A stretch of DNA of 59,942 nt from assembly GCA_050998615.1 (NCBI GenBank), contig JBPCQA010000035.1, positions 1 to 59,942 of the forward strand, written 5' to 3'. This DNA is from JBPCQA01 sp050998615 (GTDB lineage: Bacteria; Actinomycetota; Actinomycetes; Propionibacteriales; Nocardioidaceae). The notes under the pieces were generated by a model. It made no database searches. It saw only the letters and a list, made by a program, of their open reading frames with translations, and was not told the DNA's origin. The translations under genes were made by a program, and so were the position numbers. Shown piece by piece: positions 41,586-50,346 of this stretch (the stretch's first letter is position 1; the number at the start of each line of letters is the position of its first letter).

Positions 41586-42023
41586 ATGTCTGTTGTCTCC
41601 AGCTCCGGCTATGCCCACGTTCGCCTCACGGTCACCGACATTGCCGCCTCGAAGGCGTTCTACGACGAAGTCTTCGGCTGGCCCGTCGCGATCGACAACT
41701 CTGACCGGGTGAGCGAGCCCGGCATCGCCGAGTCGCGGGAGGACTTTTATGGCGGCACGGTCTATCAAACACCGTCAGGCGCATTGTTCGGGTTGCGCCC
41801 CGTCGCACCGACTGGTCAACGGTTCGACTCTGAGCACACGGGCCTGGACCACGTCAGTTTTCTGGTCGCGTCGCGTGCCGACTTGGTCGCCGCACAGGAC
41901 AGCCTCGAGGCGCGAGGCGTACCTCACGGTGAGGTCACTGATCTGGCCGATGCCGGCATTGCCATCCTCTCGTTCTGCGATCCCGACGGCGTGCACCTGG
42001 AGTTGGCCGCGCCACTGGAGTGA
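41586..42023 (+). CDS. VOC-family (glyoxalase/bleomycin-resistance-like) protein
   Basis: A 145-residue protein with two VOC beta-alpha-beta modules: YAHVRLTVTDIAASKAFYDEVFGWPV and LDHVSFLVASRADLVAAQDSL...SFCDPDGVHLELAAP. The metal-type positions (His, His, Glu) are plausible in AHVRL, DHVSF and HLELA. Function is not determinable. TATGAT (41573-41578) ends 7 nt before the ATG, so the mRNA is leaderless. The frame is open upstream into the marR remnant but is unrelated there. Confidence 0.88.
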   Translation: MSVVSSSGYAHVRLTVTDIAASKAFYDEVFGWPVAIDNSDRVSEPGIAESREDFYGGTVYQTPSGALFGLRPVAPTGQRFDSEHTGLDHVSFLVASRADLVAAQDSLEARGVPHGEVTDLADAGIAILSFCDPDGVHLELAAPLE

Positions 42024-42151
42024 ACCGGAGGAGCCGCCCGCACCTGCGGAGGCCATCCGGGCGCGAGTAACCCGCCCACGCAGACGCAAGCAATGAGGCC
42101 GCGCGCGGTCCGCCGGACAAAACTGGGTTACGAGTGGCGGCTCAGCCCAGG

Positions 42152-42952
42152 TCAGACGCGGGCGGTGTCGCGGCGGAAGCGCCAGATTGCGCCGGCGGTG
42201 AAGATCGCCAACCACACAAGAACATTGACCACCGCTACCACGCCCGGGGTGACGCCAATCAGCGGGGCGTGCACGAGCTGGTTGAGACCGTAGAGCGGAG
42301 TGAACCTCGCGATGGTCTGGAAGGCGTCGCTCATCTGGCCGAGCGGGATGAACAGTCCGCCGCCGAACGCGAAGAGCACCAGCGCGAAAGACAGGATCTG
42401 CATCACGTTTTCAGTCGGCAACAGGTAGCCCATGAACAGACCGAACGCGGCGAACAGCAAGGACCCGATCCAGACACACAGGCCGGTGACGATCCATAGA
42501 TAGCCGGGCATGGAGGGTTTGCCGACGATGATTCCGACGACGTACACGGCGAGCACGGAGCCCAATCCGAGGACGAGCGCGGTGAGCATTTTGGTGATCA
42601 CATAGGCGACCGGGGAGAGCGGTGTCAGCCGCAGCTGACGGCTCCATCCGGCCGCACGCTCGATGGAGACCATCGCCCCGCCGCTCGTGGTGGCCAGGAT
42701 CGCCCCGTAGAGCGCCATGCTGATCATGATGAAGGCCGAGACATTTCCGTGCCCGTCGGGCTTGTTCGCGTACTGCCCGTTCAAGCCGAAAATCAAGAAG
42801 AAGACCACGGGCAGCGCGATCGAGAAGATCATCGTGCGCCGATTGCGTAGCAGGCGGCGCACCTCCAGCCCGAGGACTGTCAAGTTGAAACCGCCCAACC
42901 CGGGAGCGCGTCGAGATTCCAGATCAGGCAGGGGTCGAGAAACCGTGCTCAT
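42152..42952 (-). CDS. ABC-2 type exporter permease
   Basis: A 266-residue membrane protein with six predicted helices. It has the ABC-2 layout: RNRRTMIFSIALPVVFFLIFG in the first helix, RAAGWSRQLRLTPLSPVAYV as the cytoplasmic coupling region, and a long AFGLFMGYLLPTENVMQILSF helix pair near the end. It should pair with the ATPase encoded just upstream, whose stop overlaps this ATG by 4 bp. A drug, lipid or antibiotic efflux role is typical; the substrate is unknown. Confidence 0.92.
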   Translation of the reverse strand: MSTVSRPLPDLESRRAPGLGGFNLTVLGLEVRRLLRNRRTMIFSIALPVVFFLIFGLNGQYANKPDGHGNVSAFIMISMALYGAILATTSGGAMVSIERAAGWSRQLRLTPLSPVAYVITKMLTALVLGLGSVLAVYVVGIIVGKPSMPGYLWIVTGLCVWIGSLLFAAFGLFMGYLLPTENVMQILSFALVLFAFGGGLFIPLGQMSDAFQTIARFTPLYGLNQLVHAPLIGVTPGVVAVVNVLVWLAIFTAGAIWRFRRDTARV

Positions 42953-43932
42953 TGGGCCGCCTCCGTCGTGGTGGCATTGTCACCCTGGTCTAGGTCGTCG
43001 GCGGTGAGCGCGATGAACGCCTCTTCCAGTCCACGGGCGGTGATTTCCAAGTCGCGTGCGCTGGTCGCGGTGAGCAGATGTCGAGCCACAGCGTCGGAGT
43101 CACTGGCGTGCAGCAGCACGATGTCGCCGTGCACCTCGACCGTGTCGACACCGGGGATGTCGGTCAACATCGCCTCGTCAGCTGCGGGCAGCGATGCGCG
43201 CACGGTCCGCCCGGCTGCCAAGGCCTTGATCTCCGACGCGGTGCCGTCGGCGACGATCTCGCCTTTTCGCACCAAGATGATCCGGTCGGCGTACGAGTCT
43301 GCCTCCTCAAGGTAGTGGGTTGCGAACAAAACGGTGCGGCCTTGTGCTGCGTCCTCACGGATGGCGGTCCAGAAGCTTCGGCGGCCTTCCACGTCCATCC
43401 CGGTGGTGGGTTCGTCGAGGATCAGCAGCTCCGGGTCGGACAGCAGCGCCATCGCGAACCGCAGCCGCTGCTGCTCCCCGCCGGAGCACTTGCCGACCTT
43501 GCGATCGGCGATGCCCGTGATTCCGGCCCGCTCAAGCACCTCAGTCACCGGTCGGGTATGCGTGAACAGGCTGGCCGTGTAGCGTGCGGTCTCGGTGACG
43601 GTGTAATCGCTCAACAGCCCTCCGGTCTGCATCACCGCTGAAACAAGCCCGCGAGAGATCGCCGCGTGCGGCGACATCCCGTACACCGAAACCGAGCCGG
43701 CAGTGGGCCGCGACAGACCCAGGATCATGTCGATGGTCGAGGTCTTACCGGCCCCATTGGGGCCGAGGAAAGCGACGATCTCACCCGAGGCGACCGTCAA
43801 GTCGATGCCCCGCACCGCGTGCACCGACCCGAAACGCTTCTGCACGCTGTCAAGGTGTACGGCGGGTGCTGCAGCGCCGCCTTCTGGGGCTCGCTGATTT
43901 CGCACACCACGGGTCACGGTCACGCGCCTCAC
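42949..43932 (-). CDS. ABC exporter ATPase
   Basis: A 327-residue nucleotide-binding subunit. Walker A FLGPNGAGKTST, Q-loop in VMQTGGLLSDYTV, signature CSGGEQQRLR, Walker B LLILDEPTTGMD and the H-loop ATHYLEEAD are all intact. A C-terminal ~90-residue extension (RTVRASLPAADEAMLTDIPG) is the DUF4162-like domain of multidrug exporters. Operon with the ABC-2 permease downstream. The first ~25 residues are weakly conserved, so a later start is possible. It contrasts with the decayed drrAB pair at 3.9-5.1 kb. Confidence 0.94.
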   Translation of the reverse strand: MRRVTVTRGVRNQRAPEGGAAAPAVHLDSVQKRFGSVHAVRGIDLTVASGEIVAFLGPNGAGKTSTIDMILGLSRPTAGSVSVYGMSPHAAISRGLVSAVMQTGGLLSDYTVTETARYTASLFTHTRPVTEVLERAGITGIADRKVGKCSGGEQQRLRFAMALLSDPELLILDEPTTGMDVEGRRSFWTAIREDAAQGRTVLFATHYLEEADSYADRIILVRKGEIVADGTASEIKALAAGRTVRASLPAADEAMLTDIPGVDTVEVHGDIVLLHASDSDAVARHLLTATSARDLEITARGLEEAFIALTADDLDQGDNATTTEAAQ

Positions 43933-44261
43933 TATAGGGGGTCGCGCGACGGTGGAGAATGACCATCGGTAGACCGCCGCGGGGCGCCTGGCTTCAGCGG
44001 TGTTGGTCGTCGCTTTGGTATTGCTCGGGCCGCCCGATACGAACAGTGACGGCCATCACTGTAGTGGGCCAGCGGATCTTCGGCCTAGGTCCGAGCATTT
44101 GTCTCGCAAAACCGCGCTTTCAAGCATTTCGTCACGCGGTTCGTCCTGGACACGTGTGGGAGCGGTCGACGCTGGGCAGACCAGGGAGGGGCGGTCTCCG
44201 GGGCGACGAGATGTATCGCCCTAACGAGTGCGCTGCCCAGCACGCGGGTAGCGTGCTAGTC
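43933..44261. other. Intergenic stretch without a supported gene
   Basis: I find no gene here. It contains the divergent promoter area of the ABC exporter and, at its right end, TAGCGT (44249-44254) as the -10 box of the next gene. An open frame from 43959 runs through it into the next gene but shows no recognisable sequence before 44262. Confidence 0.5.
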
Positions 44262-44573
44262 ATGGCCCCTTTGCCCACTGCCTCCCTGGTCGCGACTGGC
44301 CTCGTGGGTGGCTTCGCCGCCGCCCGCTACACCGGTCACCGCGAGCTCGGGGGTGTGGTGCTCGCCACCGTTGGGGGTGTTTGCGCACGCACGTGGCTGC
44401 GCTCATCCGGGCCTGGTGTCACCGGTCTGCTGTTGGGCGTGTACGCCGCGGCGTTCGGCGCCTCCCATCCGCTAGCCAAAAAGATCGGGCCGTGGCCATC
44501 GGTGCTGGCGGTCACCGCGGTGGCCTCGGGAGCGGCGTACGGCCTCGCCGATTGCTCCAGCGTCCGGTTCTGA
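44262..44573 (+). CDS. Small conserved membrane protein
   Basis: A 103-residue Gly/Ala-rich protein with about three hydrophobic segments (ASLVATGLVGGFAAARYTG, VVLATVGGVCARTWL, VTGLLLGVYAAAFGASH) and a short polar tail. It resembles hypothetical actinobacterial membrane proteins of similar size; function unknown. ATG 44262 is supported by TAGCGT ending 7 nt upstream (leaderless). No operon partner. Confidence 0.7.
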   Translation: MAPLPTASLVATGLVGGFAAARYTGHRELGGVVLATVGGVCARTWLRSSGPGVTGLLLGVYAAAFGASHPLAKKIGPWPSVLAVTAVASGAAYGLADCSSVRF

Positions 44574-44622
44574 GCGGCACACGTCAGCACCGGCCCGTCA
44601 CGCTCACCGCTGCCGCGTCAAA

Positions 44623-44985
44623 TTATGGCAGCTGGAAGTGCGGATTGAATATCAAACCGAGCACCACGCCCTGCGGCGTACGCACGGTTGCCGTGACGAT
44701 GCCGTCCCCGACCTCGCTGACCGGGGTGTGCTCTGTTGCTGCGCCGGCCAGTGCCTCTCGCACCGACCCGGCGACGTCGTCGACAGCCCAATAAGTCAGC
44801 GCACCGTCGATAGGGTCGGCGTCGGGCATCAGCCCGAGCTCGCAGCCGGCGACGGAAAACCCGACGTAGAACGGTTGGTCGAAGTACGGCGCTGCGCCCA
44901 AGGTCGCCGTCCAACATGCCTTGGCGGCGTCCAGATCCGGCGCCGGGTAGATGACCGTCCGCAAACCCTTAAGGTCAGGTGTCAT
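44623..44985 (-). CDS. VOC-family protein
   Basis: A 120-residue single-domain glyoxalase-fold protein: LRTVIYPAPDLDAAKACWTATLGAAPYFDQPFYVGF opens with the first module, and EVGDGIVTATVRTPQGVVLGLIFNPHF closes it. The metal-ligand pattern is incomplete (no clear first His), so it may be non-enzymatic. ATG 44985 matches the domain; the frame extends to 45018. It ends 50 bp after the convergent small membrane protein gene. Confidence 0.85.
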   Translation of the reverse strand: MTPDLKGLRTVIYPAPDLDAAKACWTATLGAAPYFDQPFYVGFSVAGCELGLMPDADPIDGALTYWAVDDVAGSVREALAGAATEHTPVSEVGDGIVTATVRTPQGVVLGLIFNPHFQLP

Positions 44986-45164
44986 TTTCACAGTCAAGCA
45001 GCCCGATCTGACACGCACGCTGACTGGCCCGCCGTCCCGACGAGCCCGCGGTCACGAGGACGCGCGGTCAGGTCCTCGAGGTCTTACGGCCGGTTGCCCC
45101 GAGACCGGCAGGTTGTCCATCGATTCCAGGGAGCTCCGACAAGAAGACGTTGGGGTCCAGCGCG

Positions 45165-45755
45165 TCAGGACTTTCGCTTCTGCGGGTAGGGGGTCTGTCC
45201 GCGTTCGAGCATCGCGATGAACGTCTCGATCTTCCCGGCGCGGGTTTCGGCGCGCTTGACGCTGTTGATGCGAAACAGGATCGCGAAACGATTCTGGGCG
45301 GTTAGTTCGGCGAAGAGCGCGTTGGCTTTCGGGCTGGCAATGAGGGCCGCTTGGAGGTCGTTGGGTATTGGCGCGTCCTTTTGACGGTATGCGGCATCCC
45401 AGCGACCATCCGCCTTGGCCCGCTCGACTTCGGCGAGACCAGCAGCGCGCATTCGACCGGGGGCGATCAGCCGTGTGACATGGTCACGGTTGCGCTGTGA
45501 CCACACGCTCCTGGGCCGCCGTGGCGTGAAAAGCTGCAAGTGGTAGTCCTCATCGAGAGCCCCGGCCTGCCCGTCGATCCAGCCGAAACAAAGTGCGCTC
45601 TCCAAGGCCTGCGGGTAGGTGATCCCCGGGCACTGCGACGCCTTCTTACGCAACCTAAGCCGTACACCGTCGCGACCGGGATTGGCGGCCAGCCAGGCCT
45701 CCCACTCCTCGACGGTCTCGATCTCGAGCACGGGCTGGTCGGAGACCGCTGCCAT
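45165..45755 (-). CDS. YdeI/OmdA-family protein
   Basis: A 196-residue protein. The family signature runs from EEWEAWLAANPGRDGVRLRL through the SQCPGITYPQALESALCFGWIDGQ segment and FTPRRPRSVWSQRNRDHVTRLI, ending with the INSVKRAETRAGKIETFIAML helix. In Salmonella and E. coli relatives are linked to resistance to cationic peptides and polymyxin; the molecular activity is unknown. ATG 45755 is chosen; the frame has an upstream GTG at 45764. It stands alone. Confidence 0.88.
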   Translation of the reverse strand: MAAVSDQPVLEIETVEEWEAWLAANPGRDGVRLRLRKKASQCPGITYPQALESALCFGWIDGQAGALDEDYHLQLFTPRRPRSVWSQRNRDHVTRLIAPGRMRAAGLAEVERAKADGRWDAAYRQKDAPIPNDLQAALIASPKANALFAELTAQNRFAILFRINSVKRAETRAGKIETFIAMLERGQTPYPQKRKS

Positions 45756-46139
45756 GCATCCCACGGTAACGCGGCGCTCAGCGTCCCCGCCGCACGCTCA
45801 CCGAGAGTGCCTTGCCGAACTATGCCAGGGACTGCCAGGCGTCGTCGATGCTTCGGTGCACGCTATCGACTGGTTCGCCGAGCCGATGGGGGAACCTCTG
45901 CCTGCCGGAGGCTGCGATGAGCCGGTTCGCCGCGATCGATGATGGCGGTGAACCGGCGCTGACCACCTCGAAGCCCTGGCGCGGGCAGCCGGCAGTCGCG
46001 CAAGCTCAAGAATCCCTATCCGGTCGGTAGGCGTTCGAGTCCGAGGATCAGTGTCAGTGCCATGAGCCAGACTTCTCCGCGGCGGCGTCGTCCACGAGAT
46101 GGCTGGGGAGGGTTAGCCAGCTCAGCTGTAGGCCGCATC

Positions 46140-46628
46140 CGAGGCTCCGACTGGCGGTCCCAGCCTAGACACCGTGTTCGGTTGCGAGGGCCTTGCATAG
46201 CTCCGATCGGCTGCCGGTCGTAGCGGAACTCCCCGTCGTAATCGTCTTCGATGATGAGCCCATCGGTTTGGGTGACCTACTGGATTGCTTGGGTCCGTCG
46301 CCCAGGGGCAAGGGCCATGGGGGAACTGGTGCGCTGGTGTCAACAGCGCTGCGTCGGCATTGCCGAGCTCGCTGAGCGTGGCGCCGTGGGAGTCGACGGG
46401 CAGCATCTTCAGACGCAGGCCACGGTGGGTGGCCATTTCGTGGCGGTGGGGCAGGCTGCGGCTTGTCGGTGGCCAGGGTGCTCGCGCCGCGGCCACGCAG
46501 AACCTGGCACAGCAGCCCGAGCGGCTAGGCAAGGCAAAGATCGGTCCTAGCCGCCTCGTCGGGGCGACGACAGGGCGCCCACCGGGCATGAGATTTCGGT
46601 CGATTCCCCGCCGCTGATATGCTGCCAA
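46140..46628 (-). pseudogene. Ruined MocR/PdxR-type aminotransferase-regulator gene
   Basis: Pieces of the aminotransferase domain appear in alternating minus-strand frames: LPHRHEMATHRGLRLKMLPV then DAALLTPAHQFPHG in one, and LIIEDDYDGEFRYDRQPIGA (46200-46260) in another, which is the PLP-region Asp segment of MocR proteins. The N-terminal GntR domain and the C-terminal part with the PLP lysine are not found. Several indels are needed, so decay is advanced. The 45780-46139 stretch next to it shows no recognisable gene. Confidence 0.7.
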
Positions 46629-46635
46629 GGCTTCG

Positions 46636-46708
<73 letters not shown>

Positions 46709-46817
46709 CAAACCCCCAGGTCAGGAAGCCGTCATGTTCGGCGTCTTGACCCTTGCTTGGACGGGCGCTCGTCCTCACCCCGCCGGCGCTCCGCGCCGTC
46801 CGGGCCACGCTGCGTGA

Positions 46818-47117
46818 GACCGTGGCCCCTTCTTCGTCGTACCACCCACGCTCAACCTCCTCCCCGTAGCCTGGACCACGCACTTCGTCCAGTACCTGCC
46901 CTCTACGGCTGGCGCGATGATGATTGACGGCAGCACCTACGGCGTCGCCAACCCCTTGGCGCCATGGACCGGCCTCGCAGTGATGTGCGTGCCAGCCCTA
47001 CTCTTGACCGCACTCGCCGCCTGGCGATTGCGCGCCACCCCTGAACCACTCAACTGCCCGGCCGATGTCGCGGGACGCGAGGCTGAACGGGGGATACCCG
47101 TCCGTGACCAGCACTAA
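46818..47117 (+). pseudogene. C-terminal stump of an ABC-2 permease
   Basis: After a TGA at 46815 the frame reads FFVVPTLNLLPVAWTTHFVQ, YLPSTAGAMMIDGSTYGVAN and a final helix LAPWTGLAVMCVPALLLTAL followed by AAWRLRATPEP. This is the end of a six-helix ABC-2 exporter subunit (the YLPSTAG segment before the last helix is typical). The first five helices and the ATPase partner are absent. It begins about 110 bp after tRNA-Lys. Confidence 0.65.
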
Positions 47118-47199
47118 AGCGTACGCACTCACCCGGGTTATGCCAGCGGATGACGCCACTTGCTCTTCGGGACCACGTCCTTCGCGGCTTCGAGGAGTG

Positions 47200-48771
47200 T
47201 CATGGCCGCAGTAGCTCCAGGGCGGCCATCGCGGCGTTGTGACCGCCGAGACCGCTGACCGCGCCTCCACGCCGGGCCCCGCTTCCGCACACCATCACGT
47301 TATCGACGCCCGTGCCCACGCCCCATCGCTCGGCGGGAGTCACCGGGTCCACTTCCATCGGCAACCATGGCCACTGCAGATCGCCGTGGAAGATGTGGCC
47401 ACCGGGCATGTTCAGCGCCTGCTCGATGTCGGCGGGAGACTTGGCCTCCAGACACGGCTGCCCGTCAACATCGACGGCCAGACAGTCACGGATCGGCTCG
47501 GCCAGGTGGAGGTCCAGAGCGTCCAGTGCCCGCTCGACCACGGTGTCGACGGCTGATCGGCCGCCCGCTTCGAAAAGCCGAGCCGGGGTGTGTACGCCGA
47601 AGTAGGTCAGCGTATGGAACCCCTTGCCGGCAAGGTCACGGCTCAAGATCGAGCGGTCGGTGAGCGAGTGACAGTAAAACTCACCGGGCTGCGGCTGCGG
47701 CAACTGCCCGGCTGTCGCAGCGTCGTACGCCGACTCCAGCTCGCTGAAATCCTCGGCCACGTGCAGGGTGCCGGCGAAGGCCGTAGCCGGGTCGATGCCG
47801 GCCTTCCAACCGGGAAGCCGCTTCAAGATCAGGTTGACCTTCAGCTGCGACCCCTCCGGCCTCGCCGCGCTGGCCGCGCGATCGAGCAGGCCGTCGAGCA
47901 CGGCCGGGGCAACGCCGGACAGCACCAACCGAGAGGCCACCACCTGCTCGTCACCGTGGCGCTGGTACGTCGTCGTGGCCTCGCGCCCGTCGGTCTCGAC
48001 GCGCGTCACGACAGCGTTGGTAAGGATGTCGGCGCCAGCCGATCGGGCCGCTTTCAACAGGGCGTCGGTCACGACACCCATGCCGCCAACCGGAACCCGC
48101 CATTCGCCGGTGCCGTTGCCGATCAGGTGATACAGGAAGCAGCGGTTCTGCACCAGGCTGTCGTCGTACAACGACGCGAATGTGCCGATCAGCGCGTCGG
48201 TGCCGACCACACCCTTGACCGTGTCATCGCTGAATCGCTCGTCGAGCTCGGCTCCGATGGGGGTGTCCACCAGCCAGCGCCAGGTTGCCGGCACGAGCCG
48301 CGCCGCCACGTCTCCCGCCGGGCTGAGCGGCTCGGTCAGCGTGGGAGCGAGGGTCTTGGCGACCGTCTCGACCTCGGCATAGAACTCACACCAAGCACGG
48401 AACTCGGTGCCGCCGCCGGTCAACCTGCGGAAGGAGTCAGCGGTGGCGGTGCTTTGGCGCCGCTCCACCAGCAGTCCTGTCGAGCGGCCGTCCCGACGTG
48501 TGGGTGTGTACGACGCGACGGGGCGACTCCGCAGCTCGAGATCGAGCGCGAGCTCGTTGATGATTGAGGCGGGAAGCAGGCTGACCAGGTAGGAGTATCG
48601 CGACAACCGCGCCTCGACGCCGGCGAACGACTGGACACTGACGGCGGCGCCGCCGGTGTGGGGAAGTCGTTCCAGAAGCAGGGTGCGCAGTCCGGCCCGG
48701 GCGAGATAACCTGCCGCGACGAGCCCGTTGTGACCCCCGCCGACGATCGTCACGTCGTACGCGCGCGTCAT
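47200..48771 (-). CDS. CrtI-like FAD-dependent oxidoreductase (phytoene desaturase family)
   Basis: A 523-residue flavoprotein. The N-terminal dinucleotide motif VTIVGGGHNGLVAAGYLARAG is complete and the C-terminal FAD motif ends GSGARRGGAVSGLGGHNAAM. The middle (GNGTGEWRVPVGGMGVVTDALLKAA) matches the amine oxidase/phytoene-desaturase group, close to the human PYROXD2-like branch rather than true carotenoid desaturases. No carotenoid genes lie nearby, so the substrate is unknown. ATG 48771. It is downstream of tRNA-His on the same strand. Confidence 0.88.
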   Translation of the reverse strand: MTRAYDVTIVGGGHNGLVAAGYLARAGLRTLLLERLPHTGGAAVSVQSFAGVEARLSRYSYLVSLLPASIINELALDLELRSRPVASYTPTRRDGRSTGLLVERRQSTATADSFRRLTGGGTEFRAWCEFYAEVETVAKTLAPTLTEPLSPAGDVAARLVPATWRWLVDTPIGAELDERFSDDTVKGVVGTDALIGTFASLYDDSLVQNRCFLYHLIGNGTGEWRVPVGGMGVVTDALLKAARSAGADILTNAVVTRVETDGREATTTYQRHGDEQVVASRLVLSGVAPAVLDGLLDRAASAARPEGSQLKVNLILKRLPGWKAGIDPATAFAGTLHVAEDFSELESAYDAATAGQLPQPQPGEFYCHSLTDRSILSRDLAGKGFHTLTYFGVHTPARLFEAGGRSAVDTVVERALDALDLHLAEPIRDCLAVDVDGQPCLEAKSPADIEQALNMPGGHIFHGDLQWPWLPMEVDPVTPAERWGVGTGVDNVMVCGSGARRGGAVSGLGGHNAAMAALELLRP

Positions 48772-48874
48772 CCATCGCCTCCCGCTACGTCGACACAGAC
48801 TCGTGCACTATGGGTCTGGATTGACCTCGATGTGCACAACGCTGTGCAAACCGAGGCCAATCTAGGCCCTGACC

Positions 48875-48950
48875 TGGGGTGAGTGACGGGACTTGAACCC
48901 GCGACCACCTGGACCACAACCAGGAGCTCTACCAGCTGAGCTACACCCAC
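48875..48950 (-). tRNA. tRNA-His (anticodon GUG)
   Basis: On the minus strand the acceptor GTGGGTG pairs with CACTCAC. The anticodon stem CCTGG/CCAGG encloses loop TTGTGGT (anticodon GTG) and the T arm is GCGGG/CCCGT. Discriminator C is followed by CCA, which is encoded (48877-48875). A G at 48951 supplies the extra 5' base (G-1) needed by HisRS. It lies next to orn, as in mycobacteria. Confidence 0.95.
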
Positions 48951-49017
48951 CGTGGCGCATTCGCACGAGCCCAAGCCCGTGCATGGGCTGCAAAGTCTAA
49001 CGGCTCCCGCGTCCTCG

Positions 49018-49641
49018 TCATGCCTGGGGCTGGACCGGGGAGGTGAGCGATCCGCCGTACTCTACCGCCAGGGCGCGGGCGGTCTCGGAGTCGGGCCCCG
49101 GCTGGGGCACGAAGACGCCGGCTCGGTAGTAGCGCAGCTCTTCGATGCTTTCGCGGATGTCGGCCAAAGCGCGGTGGTGGCCCGCCTTCGCGGGAGCCGC
49201 GAAATAAGCGCGCGGATACCAGCGGCGGGTGAGCTCCTTGATCGACGACACGTCGACGATCCGATAGTGCAGGTAGGTCTCGAGCTGCGGCATGTCGCGG
49301 GTCAAGAACAGCCGGTCGGTGCCCACCGAGTTGCCCGCGAGCGGCGCTTTGCCCGCTTCTGGCACGAACTCGCGGATGTAGGCCAACACGGATTGCTCGG
49401 CCGAGTGCAGGTCGACGCCTTCATCGAGCTTGTCGAGCAGTCCGGACTTGGTGTGCATCTCGCGTACGACGTCGCTCATCTGCTCGACGGCGCCAGGAGA
49501 GGGTTTGATCACGATGTCAACACCCTCGCCAAGCACCTCGAGCTCGAAATTGGTGACCAGGGCGGCGACTTCGATCAACGCATCCGCCCTGAGGTCAAGC
49601 CCAGTCATCTCGCAGTCGATCCACACCAACGTGTCGCTCAC
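49018..49641 (-). CDS. orn: Oligoribonuclease
   Basis: A 207-residue DEDDh 3'-5' exonuclease that degrades 2-5-mer RNAs, including pGpG. Catalytic residues are in LVWIDCEMTGLDLRADALIE (Asp, Glu), NSVGTDRLFLTRDMPQLE (Asp) and HHRALADIRESIEEL (His, Asp). GTG 49641 is chosen because the domain begins immediately (VSDTLVWIDCE) and TAGGGT (49654-49649) ends 7 nt upstream (leaderless). The extra open frame to 49767 is unrelated. Confidence 0.96.
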   Translation of the reverse strand: MSDTLVWIDCEMTGLDLRADALIEVAALVTNFELEVLGEGVDIVIKPSPGAVEQMSDVVREMHTKSGLLDKLDEGVDLHSAEQSVLAYIREFVPEAGKAPLAGNSVGTDRLFLTRDMPQLETYLHYRIVDVSSIKELTRRWYPRAYFAAPAKAGHHRALADIRESIEELRYYRAGVFVPQPGPDSETARALAVEYGGSLTSPVQPQA

Positions 49642-49836
49642 GCTCGACACCCTACGGCGTCTCGGGGCCGGCCCGCAGCTGACAACGTCACCAGACCACC
49701 ATGGAATGAAGGATGACGGTGGGGGCCAGTTGTCTCCGCGACAGGAGCCACCCGGCGAAGCCGGCACCGGGAACTCGTGGGCTGTTCACGTCGTTGGCTA
49801 CGATCAGTACGCCCGCCGTCCCCCGAGAGGTTGCGT

Positions 49837-50346
49837 GTGATCGCCGTCCTGCGTGCTCAGTGGTTCTGGATCCAGCTGCTGGCGCGGCTGGTGGTCGGGG
49901 GAGTATGGATCGCCGCCGGACTGCTCAAGCTCGGAAGCCCCGATGAGAGCGTGCGTGCGGTACGGGCTTACCAGATCCTGCCGGAATCGGTCGTGCCTGC
50001 GGTCGGCTACGCGCTGCCCGCGTTCGAGATCGTGGTGGGGGTCCTCCTCATCGTCGGTCTCGGGCTGCGGCTCGTCTCGATCCTGTCCGGTCTGCTCCTG
50101 GTTGCCTTCGTCATCGGGATCTCATCGGTCTGGGCGAGGGGAATTGAGATCGAATGTGGTTGCTTTGGCGGCGGGGGCGCGAACGCGAACGCCACCGGGA
50201 CATACCCCTGGGAGATAGCCCGCGACGTAGGCCTTCTAATCTTGTCCGTCGCCGTAGCGGTTTGGCCGAGGGGCAAGGCGTCCCTTGATCACGTGTTCCT
50301 GCCGTCTGTCATCTCCGAGAATCGAGGCGTGGACGCCCATGGCTAA
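49837..50346 (+). CDS. MauE/DoxX-family membrane protein
   Basis: A 169-residue protein with four helices (LLARLVVGGVWIAAGLLKLG, VVPAVGYALPAFEIVVGVLL, LVSILSGLLLVAFVIGIS, DVGLLILSVAVAVW). The motif ECGCFGGG after helix 3 supplies a conserved Cys-x-Cys on one face. MauE-like proteins act with thiol-disulfide partners, and its stop overlaps the DsbA-like gene by 8 bp. It may reduce or re-oxidise that partner. GTG 49837, with CGAGAGG upstream. Confidence 0.85.
   Translation: MIAVLRAQWFWIQLLARLVVGGVWIAAGLLKLGSPDESVRAVRAYQILPESVVPAVGYALPAFEIVVGVLLIVGLGLRLVSILSGLLLVAFVIGISSVWARGIEIECGCFGGGGANANATGTYPWEIARDVGLLILSVAVAVWPRGKASLDHVFLPSVISENRGVDAHG

Noticed and set aside
43959..44261. A 100-codon in-frame extension of the small membrane protein
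   Set aside because: No conserved sequence, and a -10 box sits exactly 7 nt before ATG 44262.
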